A stretch of 64,000 nt of DNA from Monosporascus cannonballus. Its lineage: Eukaryota; Ascomycota; Sordariomycetes; Xylariales. The DNA lies in contig QJNS01000700.1 of the NCBI GenBank assembly GCA_004154925.1, positions 62,001 through 126,000 on the forward strand. Direction: 5' to 3'. A model generated the notes under the pieces. The model saw only the letters and a list, made by a program, of their open reading frames with translations, was not told where the DNA came from and made no database searches. The translations under genes were made by a program, and so were the position numbers. Of the stretch, positions 38,890 to 52,728 are shown piece after piece; position 1 is the first letter of the stretch; each line of letters begins with the position of its first letter.

Positions 38890-41124
38890 TTGAGTAGAAA
38901 ATAAATATATTTCGATACACTTTAATGAGCTTATATTTTTCGTTATTTTAGTTGTTGTAAATATAAAGCCGTTTGTCGAACATTTTCTATTTAAGATATT
39001 ACTTATTTTCGTATTATTAATATTCTTTTAAGATTTTTAAGTAATTTATCATCGTCATTTTTATCTACGTTTATTCCGTATTTTTCAAATAATTGATATT
39101 ATTCTTGTATTACTTGATTTACCTCTTTCTAATTAATTCTGGTCTGTTTTTTAATTTAAATGCCGTTTTAATATTTCTCTTAAAAGCTTGGTTGAAAAAT
39201 GTAAGTTTTATAATATATTAAATTATTCCTATTACGTAAATGTGGTGTTTAACTATTTGTTAATATACGGCGAATTCAATAGCATTATATTAATCTTTTC
39301 TATATTAATTTCTATAATATATATATCGCCGACTTTTTAACAAAATCAATCGACAAATTTTAGGCGTATTATAATTAAAATAAATCTTTTTTGAATGTAT
39401 TTAATTTTCTTTGAACGCTTAGTAATATCCAATATCTAATCAATCTTAAGAGTCTTTAAAATATTAAAAAATCTTTTATTGCTATTATAAATCTCCGTAA
39501 ATAAAAACAAAGTTTATAAGATTAAATAAACTGTTTTTCGACGAATTATGGTAATTCTATTGGTTAATTATATCTTTCAAAAATATTTGCTATATTTTTC
39601 GTAAGATTTATATCGAGAAGGATTTCGTAATTTTGAAAATAAAAATTTCGAATGTACGGTGATTATTGCAATTAAAAATAAATTTTATATTAATTTAAAC
39701 TGTTGTCGTTTAAATCTAAAGTATTTATTTATTTACTGTTATTATTTAAATATTCTTAACTCTTCTTCCATATATTATCGTTATTAATATCGATATTTTC
39801 TTTAAAAATATTTATAGCTAATAATAATATTCGTTACTAAATAAACGTGGTATTATTTCCATATAAACGAGACAATAGATTTTATATTTCTTTTATTGTG
39901 GTATTTAAAATGTTAATTAATAATTTCCCTTTTCGAGAGTTCAATAATCATATAAAATATAACTAAGCTATGTTATTTTGCCGTAATAAATTTAGTTAAA
40001 AAGATTACGAATATATAACAATTGTTGAATAAACGCTTAATAACCTTAATAAAGCTTTGTTCAACGTTATTAATCGAAATATATAAAAACGGATAAAAAG
40101 CTAGTAATTTTGCGCCGTTTCGGCCTTTTGTACATCGATTTGAAACAGTATGAATTTTTCGCTTTTTTTTACCGTTTCCGATAACCATTTCTTTAGATCG
40201 TCAACCGGTTTATCGTATAATTCACCGCCGTTACCATATATGCCGTTCTAGGCCACTATTAATAATTCCAATATAAACGATTTGTTATTAAATATTTATT
40301 TATAATTTATTAATAACATAAATATTTCGTTTTAAAATAATAATTTTAATTTTTATTAAATATATTATACTTAGTTGCCTTTTAATAAGTATTATATTTT
40401 ATATGTTGTATTTCTTTACAGTATTATATAGTTATTATTTGTTTTTTTTATGTTTATCTAATCTTTTATTAAAGTATTATTTTTGTTCGGCTTTATTCTA
40501 AATATCATATAATATATCTGTTTATAAATACTTAAATAATTTTCGATTGATTTATAATGAACTGTAATTATTAAAACATTTAACTTTTTGTTTTAGATTT
40601 GCTTTAATTTTAATACGTAATTCTGTTTTCATTTAAATTTGGTGAATGTCTTTAAATATTTGCTAAATATTTATATAGTTTTAAAATACTATATTTAATA
40701 AGTTGACATTTCGATTTAATTCGGAACTCCTTTTATTATAATCATATTAATATCGTAGTATTATTTTTAATACATATTTTCACTGTCTTTTAGGTTTAAA
40801 AAATAGATTAGAAATATATGGTAAAATTATTAATATTTTATAAGAAAATTAGATTAATTCGTTTATAACTTTATTTGTCGAGCGATATTTATCCGAATAT
40901 ACGTTAATGTTAATTTAATTTTCTTTTCTCAATTTAAAATATTTTAAAAATAAATTTAATTATTATATTTATTTGAATTCATTCATCCGTTTTTTCTAAT
41001 TTTTATATATTTATAAGTGAATATATACCCTTTGTTTAAACTATTTAAATATTTTTTAAAATTTCAATTTAGAAGTTATTTAATATTTATCATACAATTT
41101 AAATATAATGGTTATATAATGTAT
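38890..41124 (-). mobile_element. Fragment J, 3' part of an H-like element
   Basis: Adjacent to the H-type LTR and similar to H over the first couple of hundred bases. Beyond that the relationship is too decayed to follow. A minus-strand frame near 40090-40240 reads GGELYDKPVDDLKKWLS and FILFQIDVQKAE, a plausible protein remnant of unknown family. It ends at 41124 where the LTR of C begins. The open frame at 39973-40188 is in another register and unlikely to be real. Confidence 0.4.
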
Positions 41125-41489
41125 TGTGACGGCTAGGGATTTAACTAACTATTAAACCTTAGTTGTACGGGTTTATATTAGCAAAAGTCTCGTAGGACTT
41201 TGCAGCAATAAGATAACTTAGTTACGTCTCTTAATACCAAGGGCGCAGAAGCGTATTGCAAACGATTAATATTAATAAGTATTGTAAGTTGAAGTTATTT
41301 AAATTATGGAAATAATAAGCGTATATATTTTAATCCGGCTTATTAGCTTAGTATCAATAAGTTGGTCATCCGGCTTACTGGTTTAATATTAGTAAGTTGG
41401 TAATTTATTACGTAATTTGCCTTATGGCATATTTGTAGTTGGGTTATAATAGACCGTTTCTGGAAACCGTGGTTTGTTGGGCCATAATA
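41125..41489 (-). repeat. 3' LTR of element C (365 bp)
   Basis: In minus orientation it starts TATTATGGCCCAAC at 41489 (TGTCATGGCCC in B) and ends GCCGTCACA at 41125, an unmutated LTR end. It is of the same subfamily as the B LTRs, with two AGCCGG-containing repeat units. The pentamer outside is TGTAT (41120-41124). The 84-codon open frame at 41343-41597 lies across it and is not a gene. Confidence 0.85.
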
Positions 41490-42563
41490 CGATCCCATTT
41501 TTTTTATAAATTTTGCCCTGAAGATTCTTATTTTGTTTGGTAAGTTTTTTGTATTTTTTTTAATATGTTTTCCGGTATATTTAAGCGTCGTTTTCACAAA
41601 TCCGAATAACGATTTGCTTTGCTTAATTTAATTGAATTCGAAAGCTTGAACATAATGCTTTGTTTTTTTTGTTTTGCCCGGTAGCCTAATTGCTAAATAA
41701 TAGACGGGGTTTTTTGTTATAAGAAATATGTTCGTCGAGATCGTTCGTACGACGGGATAGAAATCCCTGTTTTTATGATTAACCGTTATATTACGGAATC
41801 GAAAAAATTTAAAAAGGAAAAGTTAGCGGCCGAAAAATTCTACTTTGAAGTTTTTGCGCGTTTTTTTCGTATACGTCGTTAGCGCCAGTATTATTAATCC
41901 CAGGGTGCGAAATTTGTTAATCGTGCCCTTTAGTCTTTGGATGATTTTAACGACCTTATATAATTGGAATTAGAGTTTGTGGTTACGGTACAAGCCTTAG
42001 ATAAGGTGGACGTTATTAATTGGGATGTTATAAACCAAGAATTTCTCACTTTGGGTTTTATAGACTGGGATATTATTATTTTAGGTGGTTCCGTTATTAC
42101 TGGTAAAAGTTTTTTAATAGGCCTTAGGCGTTGATAAGGGTTTTGGTAAGTTCCTAGATGTTTTCGGAGTCCGGGTATTTTTTTTTTTACTTAATTAGGT
42201 ACTGGGTAAATCTGTTTTGTTTTCGCATATCGAAAATTTTCTTTATTTCGTATGTTTGTTTATTTTTTTATTTTTATATCGTTTTGTGCCGTATATATTT
42301 TAATTGTATTCGTTATTAATTCGAGTAAAAGAATCTAAAAAAATTAGATGAGATTTAACTTTTGGTAGGAATTCCAGTTAGTAATTATTTTTTAAAATTT
42401 TCTTGATGATTTTATATAGACCGATATATTTAAAATCAAGTTTTTTGCTGGGTTGTTTTGTTTAAATATTTTTTATGACAAGGAAATTTATCTTTTCTTT
42501 TTCGAAAATTAATTCTTTTAATTCTTTTTGTTTATAATATTTGCTTATTTGATTTCGTACCAA
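41490..42563 (-). mobile_element. Element C, 3' part (chromodomain and tail)
   Basis: Minus-strand sequence from the LTR through a 600-bp 3' tail, shared with the B tail at 52190-52690, to the chromodomain region (42110-42250) and the integrase end. It is interrupted by A at 42564. The codons continue at 56254: integrase text on the two sides joins at the same place that is uninterrupted in B and in A. The left copy of the A duplication is ACCAA (42559-42563). Confidence 0.8.
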
Positions 42564-42948
42564 TATTACGACCCAACCCAAGATTGGTCTCGAAAACGGT
42601 CAGACCCACACAGGAGGGTTACGTGATTTGGATCTCTCTTGGCAACAAGATCCAAATAAATCCATACAGAACGAACTGAACCCAATAGCATTGGATCCAT
42701 GGCAATGTCAAGATCTAATAAAGATCCAACCAATCCAGCAGGGATATATACGTTTGTTATTTCCATAGTTTAATTAATACCAGCTTGCAATATTTATCAA
42801 TATTTATCGTTTGCAATAGGCTTTTGCGCCTTTGGTATTAAGAGATATAATTAAGTTCTTTTACTATAACAGAGTTTTACGATATTCTTGTCAATATAAA
42901 CCCGTACGACTAAGGTTTAATAATTGGTTAAACCCCTTAACCATTATA
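42564..42948 (+). repeat. 5' LTR of element A (385 bp)
   Basis: From TATTACGACCCAACCC (TG changed to TA) to ...AACCATTATA. It has the same length as the 3' LTR at 55864-56248, and most differences are transitions. Its first 200 bases keep many CpA and TpG sites (GGTCAGACCCACACAGG, then GGATCCATGGCAATG), much more than the coding region. Confidence 0.92.
42743..42790 (+). promoter_or_regulatory. LTR promoter core and predicted transcript start of A
   Basis: GATATATACG (42743-42752) acts as the likely TATA box. After the conserved segment TTATTTCCATAGTTTAA comes AGCTTGCAA (42782-42790), about 35 bp downstream, where transcription would start. The same order and spacing recur in the LTRs of B, C, D, E, F and K despite unrelated U3 sequences. 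Function is inferred from conservation and position. Confidence 0.6.
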
Positions 42949-42961
42949 CGTTACAAGGTTT
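42949..42961 (+). other. Primer-binding region of element A
   Basis: CGTTACAAGG follows the LTR with no spacer. It does not start TGG, as a tRNA-primed site normally would. In B the same position reads CGTTATAAGCTTG. These could derive from a site containing TTGCAAGCT, the complement of AGCTTGCAA in the LTR, as expected for Tf1-like self-priming. Confidence 0.5.
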
Positions 42962-43005
42962 TATTTAGTAATATCGTTAAATTTTGAGCAATATCGATTA
43001 ACGTT

Positions 43006-46000
43006 ATGTCTACTAGCATATAGCTCGAATAACCTATTTACCAAATCCTTGATTACCCGGATATTAAAATGGAATCCGAGAAGGAAAAGAAAAAACCTCG
43101 CCTTTTTTGCGAAGAAATTCTTCGACGACTGGATACCATAAACGAACATATTCTTTAACTTAAAAGAAATAATAACGATTTTACGACGTTCTTTTAAGCC
43201 GCCTATAAGAAACCCAAGGAAAAAGGAAAGGTTTCCGAGAATAAAAATATTTTTCGAATAAGTTAAGTTAATTAGCTAAATTTTATTAAAAAATTAAGAA
43301 AGGTTTTTAAGTTTTTTAAATCAAAACGTTTCGACGCAACTTTAATTAAGCCATAATTATTCTTAATTTAATACCGAATATATTTCGAGTATTTTCCTGT
43401 TCGATTTATTATATTTATTATACGAATCGAATTTGCAATAAAAAATATATTACCTTATTAATTAAGGAATAAAAGCCAAAAAAATACAACTCTATAACGA
43501 TTACCAATAATTTAAGCAAATATTCACGAAAGTTTTCGAAATAATAAAGAAAAAAAAGACGAAATGCAAATTTAATAGTTATAATAAAAAGGATTAATAT
43601 TTAATTGCGGTATTATATTAATTAAATCAGTTATTAAATTAAATTAAGAATTGAAACTATTTATAATTAAGTTTTTCGATGGCATAAGAAAATATAAAAG
43701 GTTTTTTAAAATTAATTAACTTAATTATTTGTCGGATGATATCGTTATAATACTTAAGATTAACGATTAATAATACGTATAATATATTAAAGATATTAAA
43801 GGAAAAAATATTATTAAACCGCGATACATAATTAATACCAGCGTTTTTTAACGTAATAACATTTTATACGGCATAGAACTAGGACTTATAGAATTAAGAG
43901 TTGCTTATAAGAAAAATCAAAGCCAACTTAAATATTATAATTATAATAAAATAAGACATAAAGTATCGTAATACAAACCACTTAAAACCCCCAGATAGAA
44001 CGATTAAAAATCTATACCTAAAAGGTGATTTAAAAAACACCAAAAAAAGGGAAGTAAATTTATTAATATAATTTAGTCTAAGTATATACCAGGTTCTTTA
44101 TGGCGAAAAACACAATAAAGGTTATTACGATAAAAAGTTCGACGAAAAATACGCGAAGTCAGCAAGCTAATTCGATAAATATCCCGAATATAATGAAAAC
44201 CTTATAAGGATAATTACGCAAATATTAAAATTAAATAAAAAGAATTTATCCCGAAATCTCTGATAAATACGGCAGAATATATGCCATATATTATCGACGA
44301 CGAAATTATCCTATTTACGAAAAATAGAAATAATATATTTACGGACGAATTGATCGTATATATTACAAAGGATTCGATTTTTTAAACCGTACCGGAAATA
44401 ACAAAAACGATAAATAATAATATCGATATTTTCGGACCCTAGCTTTAGGAAATATTTAGCTACTGGCCGAAACAAAAAACTGGCCCGAAAAAAAGTAATA
44501 TCCGTAAAAAATATTTTTTATTATTATTAATAATATAATTATTAAACGAAAAGAAATTAATTTAAAATATAATAAAAAAATATTACCCGAAAGTTATTAC
44601 GGATTTTTATTTTCAGTGAATATTTATTATAAATCCTTATAAAAAAATAGTTATTAAGAAAAGAATACGTTAATTTATAAAAGATCTCTGAAATAATAAC
44701 TAAAACGACGTATAATAAGATATAGTTGCAAATATGAAAAAAGAATTTATTAAATAAGAAAATAATTATAATAAAATTAAAATTAATTAATACAACTTGA
44801 AAAAAAATACGCCGGCAATAACGATAGATATAGCAGCTTAACGCGTTAAACGCAGAAATATAAATAAAGTTCGATAAATTCGAATAGGAATTAAAAGAAA
44901 AAAAATCATTTATAAAAAAACTGCAAAATAACAAAACCTAAAGAAATTAAAAGGAATTTCTAAAAAAGGTTTTAAAAGTAACGATAAAAGCCGTTAATAA
45001 CCTTATTACTTTGGATTTACGAATTAAAACGTATTAGTATATCGTAATAATGGATTACGGAGCTTTGGGCGAGAATTATATTATATCGGATATGGTCAAT
45101 AAGTTTTATTTCGTATAGAAATATAAGTTAAAACCTTATATAACGACAAATGCTAAAAGTTAGGAATTCGCTTACAATAACGGAAAAATAATATACGAAA
45201 TTAATTATTTCGAGATTTTTAATTAAAAATAATACCAGATAATTAATTTTGATATCGTTTTACTTAAGAATTACGATATAATTTTAAGATTGCTATAAAG
45301 ACGCCAGTACGGAGTTTTAATTAACGAAAAAACTGGCCAGGTAAAATTCGCTTTATTTCTTATTAATAAACGAAAAAAAATTAAGATCTTAATATTCGAT
45401 CGATAATAACGATAAATGTAAACATTAAGATATAATAGAAACCTTATTACTTATAAGAACAAAATACCAAAAAGTGGATATTAAAGAAAAAAACGACGTA
45501 TTGTTATTATTATTAGAACAAAATTAAAACAATTCAATAACAATTTAAAATCATAATGTCAAAAACTAAAAACTTTAATTAATATATTACCATAATATTA
45601 CAAATATAAATAGTTTTTCAAAAATAAACTCGATACGAAATTATTAAAATATAGCAAATAAGATTATAAGAAAATTCTTAAAAAAATAATTCTTAACAGA
45701 ATTTTACTTTATTTATAATCTTAGCGGAAATAAATTACGTACTTTTAAAGAATACCTGGAATATCGATTATAAAAAGGATAAATTCGATTTTGGAAATTC
45801 TTAATAGAATACCTTATATTTTTCGAACTTTAAAAAAATAAAAAACTATAATTTGTAATTATTTATCGATAATTAAATAATATTATTATTAAAAACCGAA
45901 CGTTATTACTTTTAATTATAAAAATAAAAAACCGATTTTACGGAGTTAAATAATTTACAATATTTGATTTTAAAAACGGATATAACTTTATTGAAATCCA

Positions 46001-46423
46001 AAACAATACGAATAAAAAACAACCTTTAAAACGAAATACGGATTATTTAAGTGTTTAGTTATATTAATAAAATTTACGAACGTACTAATAATTTTCTAAG
46101 AAATAATAAATTACGTATTACAAAAATACGACGATATTTTCGTCGTATATTACCACCGTAAATTTCTTAATTTCTCGAAAATAAAAAGAATATATGCAAA
46201 ATACGTTTATAAAGTGTTTCACATGTTATAAAACGTAAAGTTACTTATTAATACAGAAAAAGATTTAATTTTACAAATAGAAAATAAAATATTTATAATG
46301 TATTATTATTTTACGATATATTAAGATAAATCCTAAAAAAATAACTATAATCATAAAATAACAAACGTTAATAACGGTTAAAAAGGTATAAGCATTTTTT
46401 AAATTCATTAATTATTATAGAAA
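43006..46423 (+). pseudogene. RIP-dead gag-protease-RT of element A
   Basis: Gag begins MSTS at 43006 and reaches a stop within a few codons through C-to-T change. The protease motif MDYGAL is the mutated form of DSGA. RT text is clear at 46038-46165 with VLQKYDDIFVV. The frame continues after B at 53170. Confidence 0.8.
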
Positions 46424-46809
46424 TGTCATGGCCCAACGAGCCACGGTCTCCAAGAACGGTCTGCCATGATCCAACTACGAACGCGCGGTAGGGCGAATCA
46501 CGTAATAGATCACCAACTCACTAATGGTGAACCAGTAAGCCGGATCACCAACTTACTGGTAATAAGCCAATAAGCCGGATTACCAACTTATAAGTAGTAA
46601 TTTAGCAAATAAAAATAAGATATATATGCTTATTATTCCGTGGTTTGGATAATTTTAGCTTACAATATAACATCGTTACCTAGGATACCTTTAATATTAC
46701 GAAACGTAATACGTTACTGTACTTATTACTTAGATTCCCACGATATTTTTGTTAACATAAACCCGTCGACTTAAGGTTTAATAGTTGGTTAAATTATATA
46801 GCCGTTATA
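46424..46809 (+). repeat. 5' LTR of element B (386 bp)
   Basis: From TGTCATGGCCCAACGAG to ...TAGCCGTTATA. It carries two AGCCGG-type units in U3. The TATA core is at 46619-46627 and the AGCTTACAA start block at 46657-46665. The first 130 bases are barely RIPped. Confidence 0.93.
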
Positions 46810-46822
46810 CGTTATAAGCTTG
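46810..46822 (+). other. Primer-binding region of element B
   Basis: CGTTATAAGCTTG lies directly after the LTR. Its reverse complement, CAAGCTTATAACG, matches the LTR block AGCTTACAA at 46657 apart from RIP-type differences. This is consistent with priming by the folded 5' end of the element's own RNA. Confidence 0.5.
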
Positions 46823-46868
46823 ATTTAATAATACCGTCAGATTCTAAGTAATATTTAATATTATCAAA

Positions 46869-49800
46869 ATGTCGACCAGCGCTTAAAAAACCCTTTTTTA
46901 ACAATTTTAGGCTCGAATTCGGAAATTGGAAAAAGAAATCCGATATATTAGGGCTACGCCATCTGCCCAAGCCTTTTTCGCCCGTATAAAGCCTAGAAAA
47001 CCGGAGCCCTACGATAAAAAAGGTAACCTTTAAACTTTTTTAATTTAAATACGAATTTACCTTCGTTTTTTAAACCTTAATAACCCGGCGGATTAAGTTT
47101 TAGTAATGGAAATATACTTAACGAGAGATATTATAAACTGGTTAAATTTGTTATAAGAAATTTTCTAAAAATAAAAAAGTCGGATAAGGAATACTTTATT
47201 AATAAACTTTTTTTATTTTATACCAATTTCGAAGATAAAATACGCGATAATTTCGGTAATTCGGATAAAAAACGATTTACGGCCTAATAATTTTTATAAT
47301 TCCGATAAAAAGAATCCGTATCCAAATATGCCGTAACCTTTAAAAATTTTGCAGTTAAGACAAAATAAAAAGATAACGAAATTAACGCCTTTATTAACAT
47401 ATTTTATAAAAAGTTAAAGGATAATATAAAAAATAAAATTATTCGGATTAAACGATTAATTACTTTAAATTAATATATTACAAAAATAATTAAGATCAAT
47501 AATCGATAATTTGAAAAACGATAAAAAAAAGAATAATACCTTTTACGTTCGAGATATCATAAGTTTAACCAGGGGAAAAAACGAAACGTACTTTTTACTT
47601 TTTACGGAACGGCGCTAGGATTTATGGAACTTAATTACCTACCAATAAAACTGGAGCCAGATTAAGTGCTTTAAATATGGCAAAATAAAATATAAAGTTT
47701 ATAAATATCAAAAGCTCAAAAGCTACGGTAAAATAACTAGACCTTTGAACCGGAAAAACAATCTAGGAATAATTAAGGAAACGATAACAAAGTTATTAAC
47801 GTAATCCAAGCCAAGTATATATTAGACCTATAGCAAAAGGTCCAATAAGAACTATTACGATAAAAAATCCGACAAAAAATGTGAATAACCAAAAAACTAG
47901 CTTAACAGATATCGCGAACATAGCAAAAAGCATTATAAACGTAATTATACAAATACCAAAACTAAATAAAAAAATTTATCCTAGAACCCTTAATCGATAC
48001 GGCAAAATATACGCTATATATTATTAACAACGAGAATGTCCCGATTACGAAAAATGGAAATAACGTATTTACGAACGAATTACCCGTATATATTATAAAA
48101 GATTCGATTTTCCAAACCGTACCGAAAATAACAAAAATAACGAGCAATAATATCAATATTTTTAAACTATAACTCTAGAAAATATCTAATAATTGGCCGA
48201 AGCAAAAGGTTGGCCCGAAAGAAAGCAGTGCCTGCAAAAAAACCTTTTTTATTATTATAAATAGTATAACTATTAAATAGAAAAGGAACTAATCCAGCGT
48301 ACAATAAAAAAGCATTGCCAAAAAGCTATTACGGATTTTTATTTTTAACTAGCATTTATTATTAATTTTCAAAAAAGGAAAGTTACTAAAGAAAAAATAC
48401 GTTAATTTACAGGAGATCTTTGGAACGATAATTAGGATAACGCATAATAAAATACAATTGCAAATTTAAAAAAACAATTTATTTAATAATAAACAAAATT
48501 ATAACGAAATCAAAAGCAATTAATATAGCTTAAAAGAACAATACGCCGGCAATAACGATAAATATAGCAGCTTAACGCGTTAAACGAAAAAACATAAATA
48601 AAACTCGATAAATTTAAATAGGAGTTAAAAAAAGGTTACCTGTAAAAAAGCCGCAGGATAACGAAACCTAAAAAAATCAAAAGAAATTCCCAAAAAAGGT
48701 TTTAAACGCGACGATAGAAAACGTTAACGACCTTATTACTTTGGATATACGAATCGGAACGCATTGATATACCGCAATAATGGATTACGGAGCTTTGGAC
48801 AAAAATTATATTATACCAGATATAGTTAATAAGTTTAAACTGTTATAGAAATACAAGTTAAAACTTTATACAACGACGAATACCGAAAGTTAAGAATTCG
48901 TTTACGATAATAGAAAAATCTTATACGAAATTAATTATCTCGAGATTTTTGTTTAAAAACGATACCAGATAATTAATTTCGATATCGTTTTATTCGAGAA
49001 TTACGACATAATCTTAGGATTATTATAGATACGTTAATATAAAGTTTTGATTAATAAAAGAATTAGCCAGGTAAAATTCGCTTTATATCTTATTAACGGA
49101 TAAAAAAATTAAGATTTTAATATTCCATCGATAATAACGGCGAATGTAGGTATAAGGAAATAATAAATACTTTATTACCTAAAAAAACAACACATAAAAA
49201 GAAAACCGGTATTAAAAAAATACGACGTATTGTTATTATTATCAGAATAAAATTAAAGTAATTAAATAACGATTTAAAATAACAAAAATAATAATCTTAG
49301 AAATTAGAAAATTCATTTAATATATTACCATAATATTATAGAAATAAACAGCTTTTTCGAAAAAAGCTTAATATAAAGTTACTAGAACATAACAAATAAA
49401 ACCATAAAATAATTTTTAACAAAAGATTTTTAATAAAGTTTTATTCCATTTATAATCTTAACGGAAATAAATTACGTACTTTCAGAAAATACCTGGAAAT
49501 TCGGCTATAAAAGGGATAAATTCGACCTTCGAAATTACTAATAGATTATTTAATATTGTTTATAATTAAAAAAACGCAAAATTATAACTTACTGTTAATT
49601 ATCGATAATTAAATAATATTATTATTAAGGATTGAATATTATTACCCTTAATTACGGAAATAAAAAACCGATTTTACAGAATGAAATTGTTTATAGTATT
49701 TGATTTTAAAAATAAATATAACCTTATACGGATTAAAAAAGTATATAAATAAAAAATTGCCTTTAAGACGAAATATAAACTGTTTAAGTATTTGGTTATA

Positions 49801-52690
49801 CCAATAGGACTTACGAACGTACCAGTAATCTTTTAGCGAATATTTACTTACGTATTACAAAAATATCTTAATATTTTCGTTATTTGCTATCTCGACGACA
49901 TTCTTATTTTCTTAAAAACGGAAAAAATATACAGGATATATTTATAAGGTTTTTTCAGCTTTATAAAACGTAAGGTTATTTGTTAACGTAGAAAAAGATT
50001 AGTTCCATAAGTAGGAAATGGAATATCTAGGATATATTATTATCTTAGGACATATTAGGATAAACTCCAAAGAAATCGCTGCAGTTATAGAATAACGGAC
50101 GCCAATAACGGTCAAAAAGGTATAGGCATTTTTTAAATTCGCCAACTACGATAGGAAATTTATTCGAAACTTTAGCAAAATAATTATACCCCTAATAAAC
50201 CTTTTTAAGAAAATAAGAAAATTCAAATAGACACCGAAAATAAAAAAAGCATTTCAAAATATTAAGGATATAATTACCAACGAATTAGTATTAATTATAT
50301 ACGATCTAAACCGCCTTATTAAGTTGAAAACCGATATTTCGGATTATATATTAGGCGCAATAATTAGATAACAAAATAATTAAGGCAAATTGTAACTTAT
50401 TGCATTTTTTTTATATAAGTTAAAAGGAATCGAACTTAATTACGGCATCCCAGATAAAAAATTTATAGCTATTATTGTAATATTTCGGGAATTTAGGAAT
50501 TTCCTAAAGGAAAACTTGTACCAGGTTAAGGTTTATACGAATTATCAAAATCTTACCCGATTTACCACGATCAGGGAATTTACAAAACGATAATTGAAAT
50601 ATGTGAAAAGATTGGCGAATTTCGATTTCGTTATTATTCATAAGAAAGAATTAAAGACTTGCAAAGTAAATACTTTAAGTAAATAACCAGATTTCGAAAA
50701 AAAATGATTAAAGTTAGCCATATAATTTTTGATATTATTATAGAAAAATATTTACGCCTATGACAAATTGCAATAATTTAAGTAGTACTTTGCGATATAT
50801 ATTAAAAAATTAATAACTTAATAATATTTTTTTAAAAAACCAAAAAGAGAATATAAGATAAATCCTAGAGGAATATCAAAAAGATTGAATACAAAAAATA
50901 TATAAATATCAGTTATACGGATATCCAGAGATTTACAAAACCCTAAAATAACTTTAATGTATATATTTTTTTTAAATAAAATTAACGGTATAAAAAGTTA
51001 TACAGCAATACGATATTTGCGCCAAAGTAAAGACTTGACGATACAAGCTATACGGAAAATTACAGTTATTATCAGTCGCAAAACGGCCATAGTATTTAGT
51101 TATATTCGACTTTATTACCAAATTTCTTATATTAAAAAATCTAGTTACGGAAATATATTACGACAATATTTTTGTAATCGTCGATCGATTTACAAAACCT
51201 TTTTAATTTTTACCATATTATAAGAATACAAACGCCGAACAATTGGCATATATTTTTTAAGTATATTTTTAATATATATCGATTACTAATAAAAAGTATT
51301 TTAAATAAAGGATCGATATTTGTATTAATGTTTTAGCAAGGCCTTATAGCATAAATTAACCTAAATTACAAATTATTTAACGTATTTAAATTATAAACAA
51401 ATAAATAAATAAAACGAATAAATTAAACTTTAAAAATTTACTTACGATGTTATATTAATTATAAATAAAATAATTAGGTTAAAGAATTACTAATTATATA
51501 GTTAGTTTATAATACCAGTTATTATAAAAATATTCAGGTAATACTTGCGAACGTAAATTTTGGTTTTACTTTAAAGGTTTACAAAGAAATACGTAATAAC
51601 GGTTTAATTAATATTAAAACAATTTTTACGTTAAAATAATTACGATAATTGTATTAAGAAATAAAGACAAAATTAAAATTTATACGAAACCAAATAAGTA
51701 AATATTACAATTAAAAAAAGCTAAAAGGATTAACTTTCGAAAAAAAAGATAGTTTTCCTTATTATAAAAAACATTTAAACAAAAAATCTAACAAAAAACT
51801 CGATGTCAAATATATCGATTCATACAAAATTATCAAGAAAATCTTAAAAAGTAATTATTAATTAAAACTTCTATTAAAAGTTAAATTTTATCTAATTTTT
51901 TACGTTTTTTTATTTAAGTTAATAGCAGATATAATTAAAATATATACGGCATAAGATGATATAAAAATAAAAAACGAATAAGTATACGAAATAAAGAAAA
52001 TCTTCGACATGCGAAAATAAAACGGATTACTTAATATCTGGTTAAATAAAAAAAGCACCCGAATTCCGAAAATATTTGGAAACCTGCTAAAAACCTTATT
52101 AACGCCTAGTACCTATTAAAAAACTTTTACCAGTAACGACGGAATTACTCGAAATAATAGCATTTTAATTTATAAAATTTCAGGAAAAAAATCCTTAATT
52201 TATCGCATTTTAATTAATAACGTTCATTTTATTTAAGGCCTATATTTCGATCATAAACGTTAATTCTAATTACGCAAAATTATTAAAATCGTTTAAGGAT
52301 TAAAGAGTACGATTAACAAATTTCGTACCCTGGGATTAATAGTATTAACGTTAACGACGTATACGAGAAAAACGCGCAAAAACCTTAGATAAAAATTTTT
52401 CGGTCGTTAGCTTTTTCTTTTTTAATCTTTTCGATTTTGCGATATAACGATTAATTATAAAAATGGGAACTTTTATTCCGTCGTACGAACGCTCTTAACG
52501 AACGTATTTTTTATAACGAGAAACCCCGTCCATTATTAAATAATTAAGCTGCCGAACAAAATAGAAAAAATAAGGTATCGCGTTAAAACCTTCGAATATA
52601 ATTAAATTAGCCAGGGCAAATCGCTGTTCGGATTTGCGAAAACGACGTTTGGACATACAGAAAAATATATTAAACGGACGCGGAAAGCTT
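46869..52690 (+). pseudogene. RIP-dead gag-pol of element B
   Basis: Gag starts ATG at 46869 (MSTSA, then stop). The zinc knuckle at 47661-47708 reads KCFKYGKIKYKVYKY, the C-x2-C-x4-H-x4-C finger with cysteines turned to tyrosine. The protease at 48780 reads MDYGALDKNYI. RT at 49680-49915 reads VFDFKNKYNLIRIK, then PIGLTNVPVIF, then the intact YLDDILIF (49888-49911). RNase H at 50321-50365 reads KLKTDISDYILGAII. The integrase zinc finger remnant is at 50994-51035 and the core at 51163-51222 (DNIFVIVDRFTK, then FLPYYK). A frameshifted chromodomain lies at 51990-52080. This copy is the best reference for the family in the window. Confidence 0.85.
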
Positions 52691-52728
52691 ACCGAAATAA
52701 AAAAGAAATTTTTAAAGGCAAAATTTAT

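Larger units (their letters stand above)
42564..46423 (+). mobile_element. Gypsy element A, left part (5' LTR to RT)
   Basis: Plus-strand element inserted in C and later split by B. It has a 5' LTR (42564-42948) and gag starting ATG at 43006 (MSTS, then a RIP stop). The protease reads MDYGALGENYI at 45050-45082. RT follows to 46423, including LFKCLVILIKFTNV at about 46044-46086, while the YLDD site is no longer readable. It stops at AGAAA (46419-46423), the duplication of B. The 125-codon minus-strand open frame at 44557-44934 is antisense and AT-biased. Confidence 0.88.

Noticed and set aside
39973..40188. 71-codon minus-strand frame with a basic start
   Set aside because: A neighbouring frame over the same DNA has more protein-like composition, and the open frame ends in low-complexity AT-rich codons.
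42566..42766. 66-codon minus-strand frame with normal codon use
   Set aside because: It lies wholly within the A 5' LTR; its normal composition only reflects weak RIP there.
44557..44934. 125-codon open frame on the minus strand
   Set aside because: It is antisense to the gag/protease region of element A, made mostly of F, I, N, Y and K codons, and explained by loss of stops in AT-rich antisense DNA.
50957..51223. 88-codon plus-strand open frame as an independent gene
   Set aside because: It is a stop-free stretch of the B integrase region, already described as part of the dead polyprotein.
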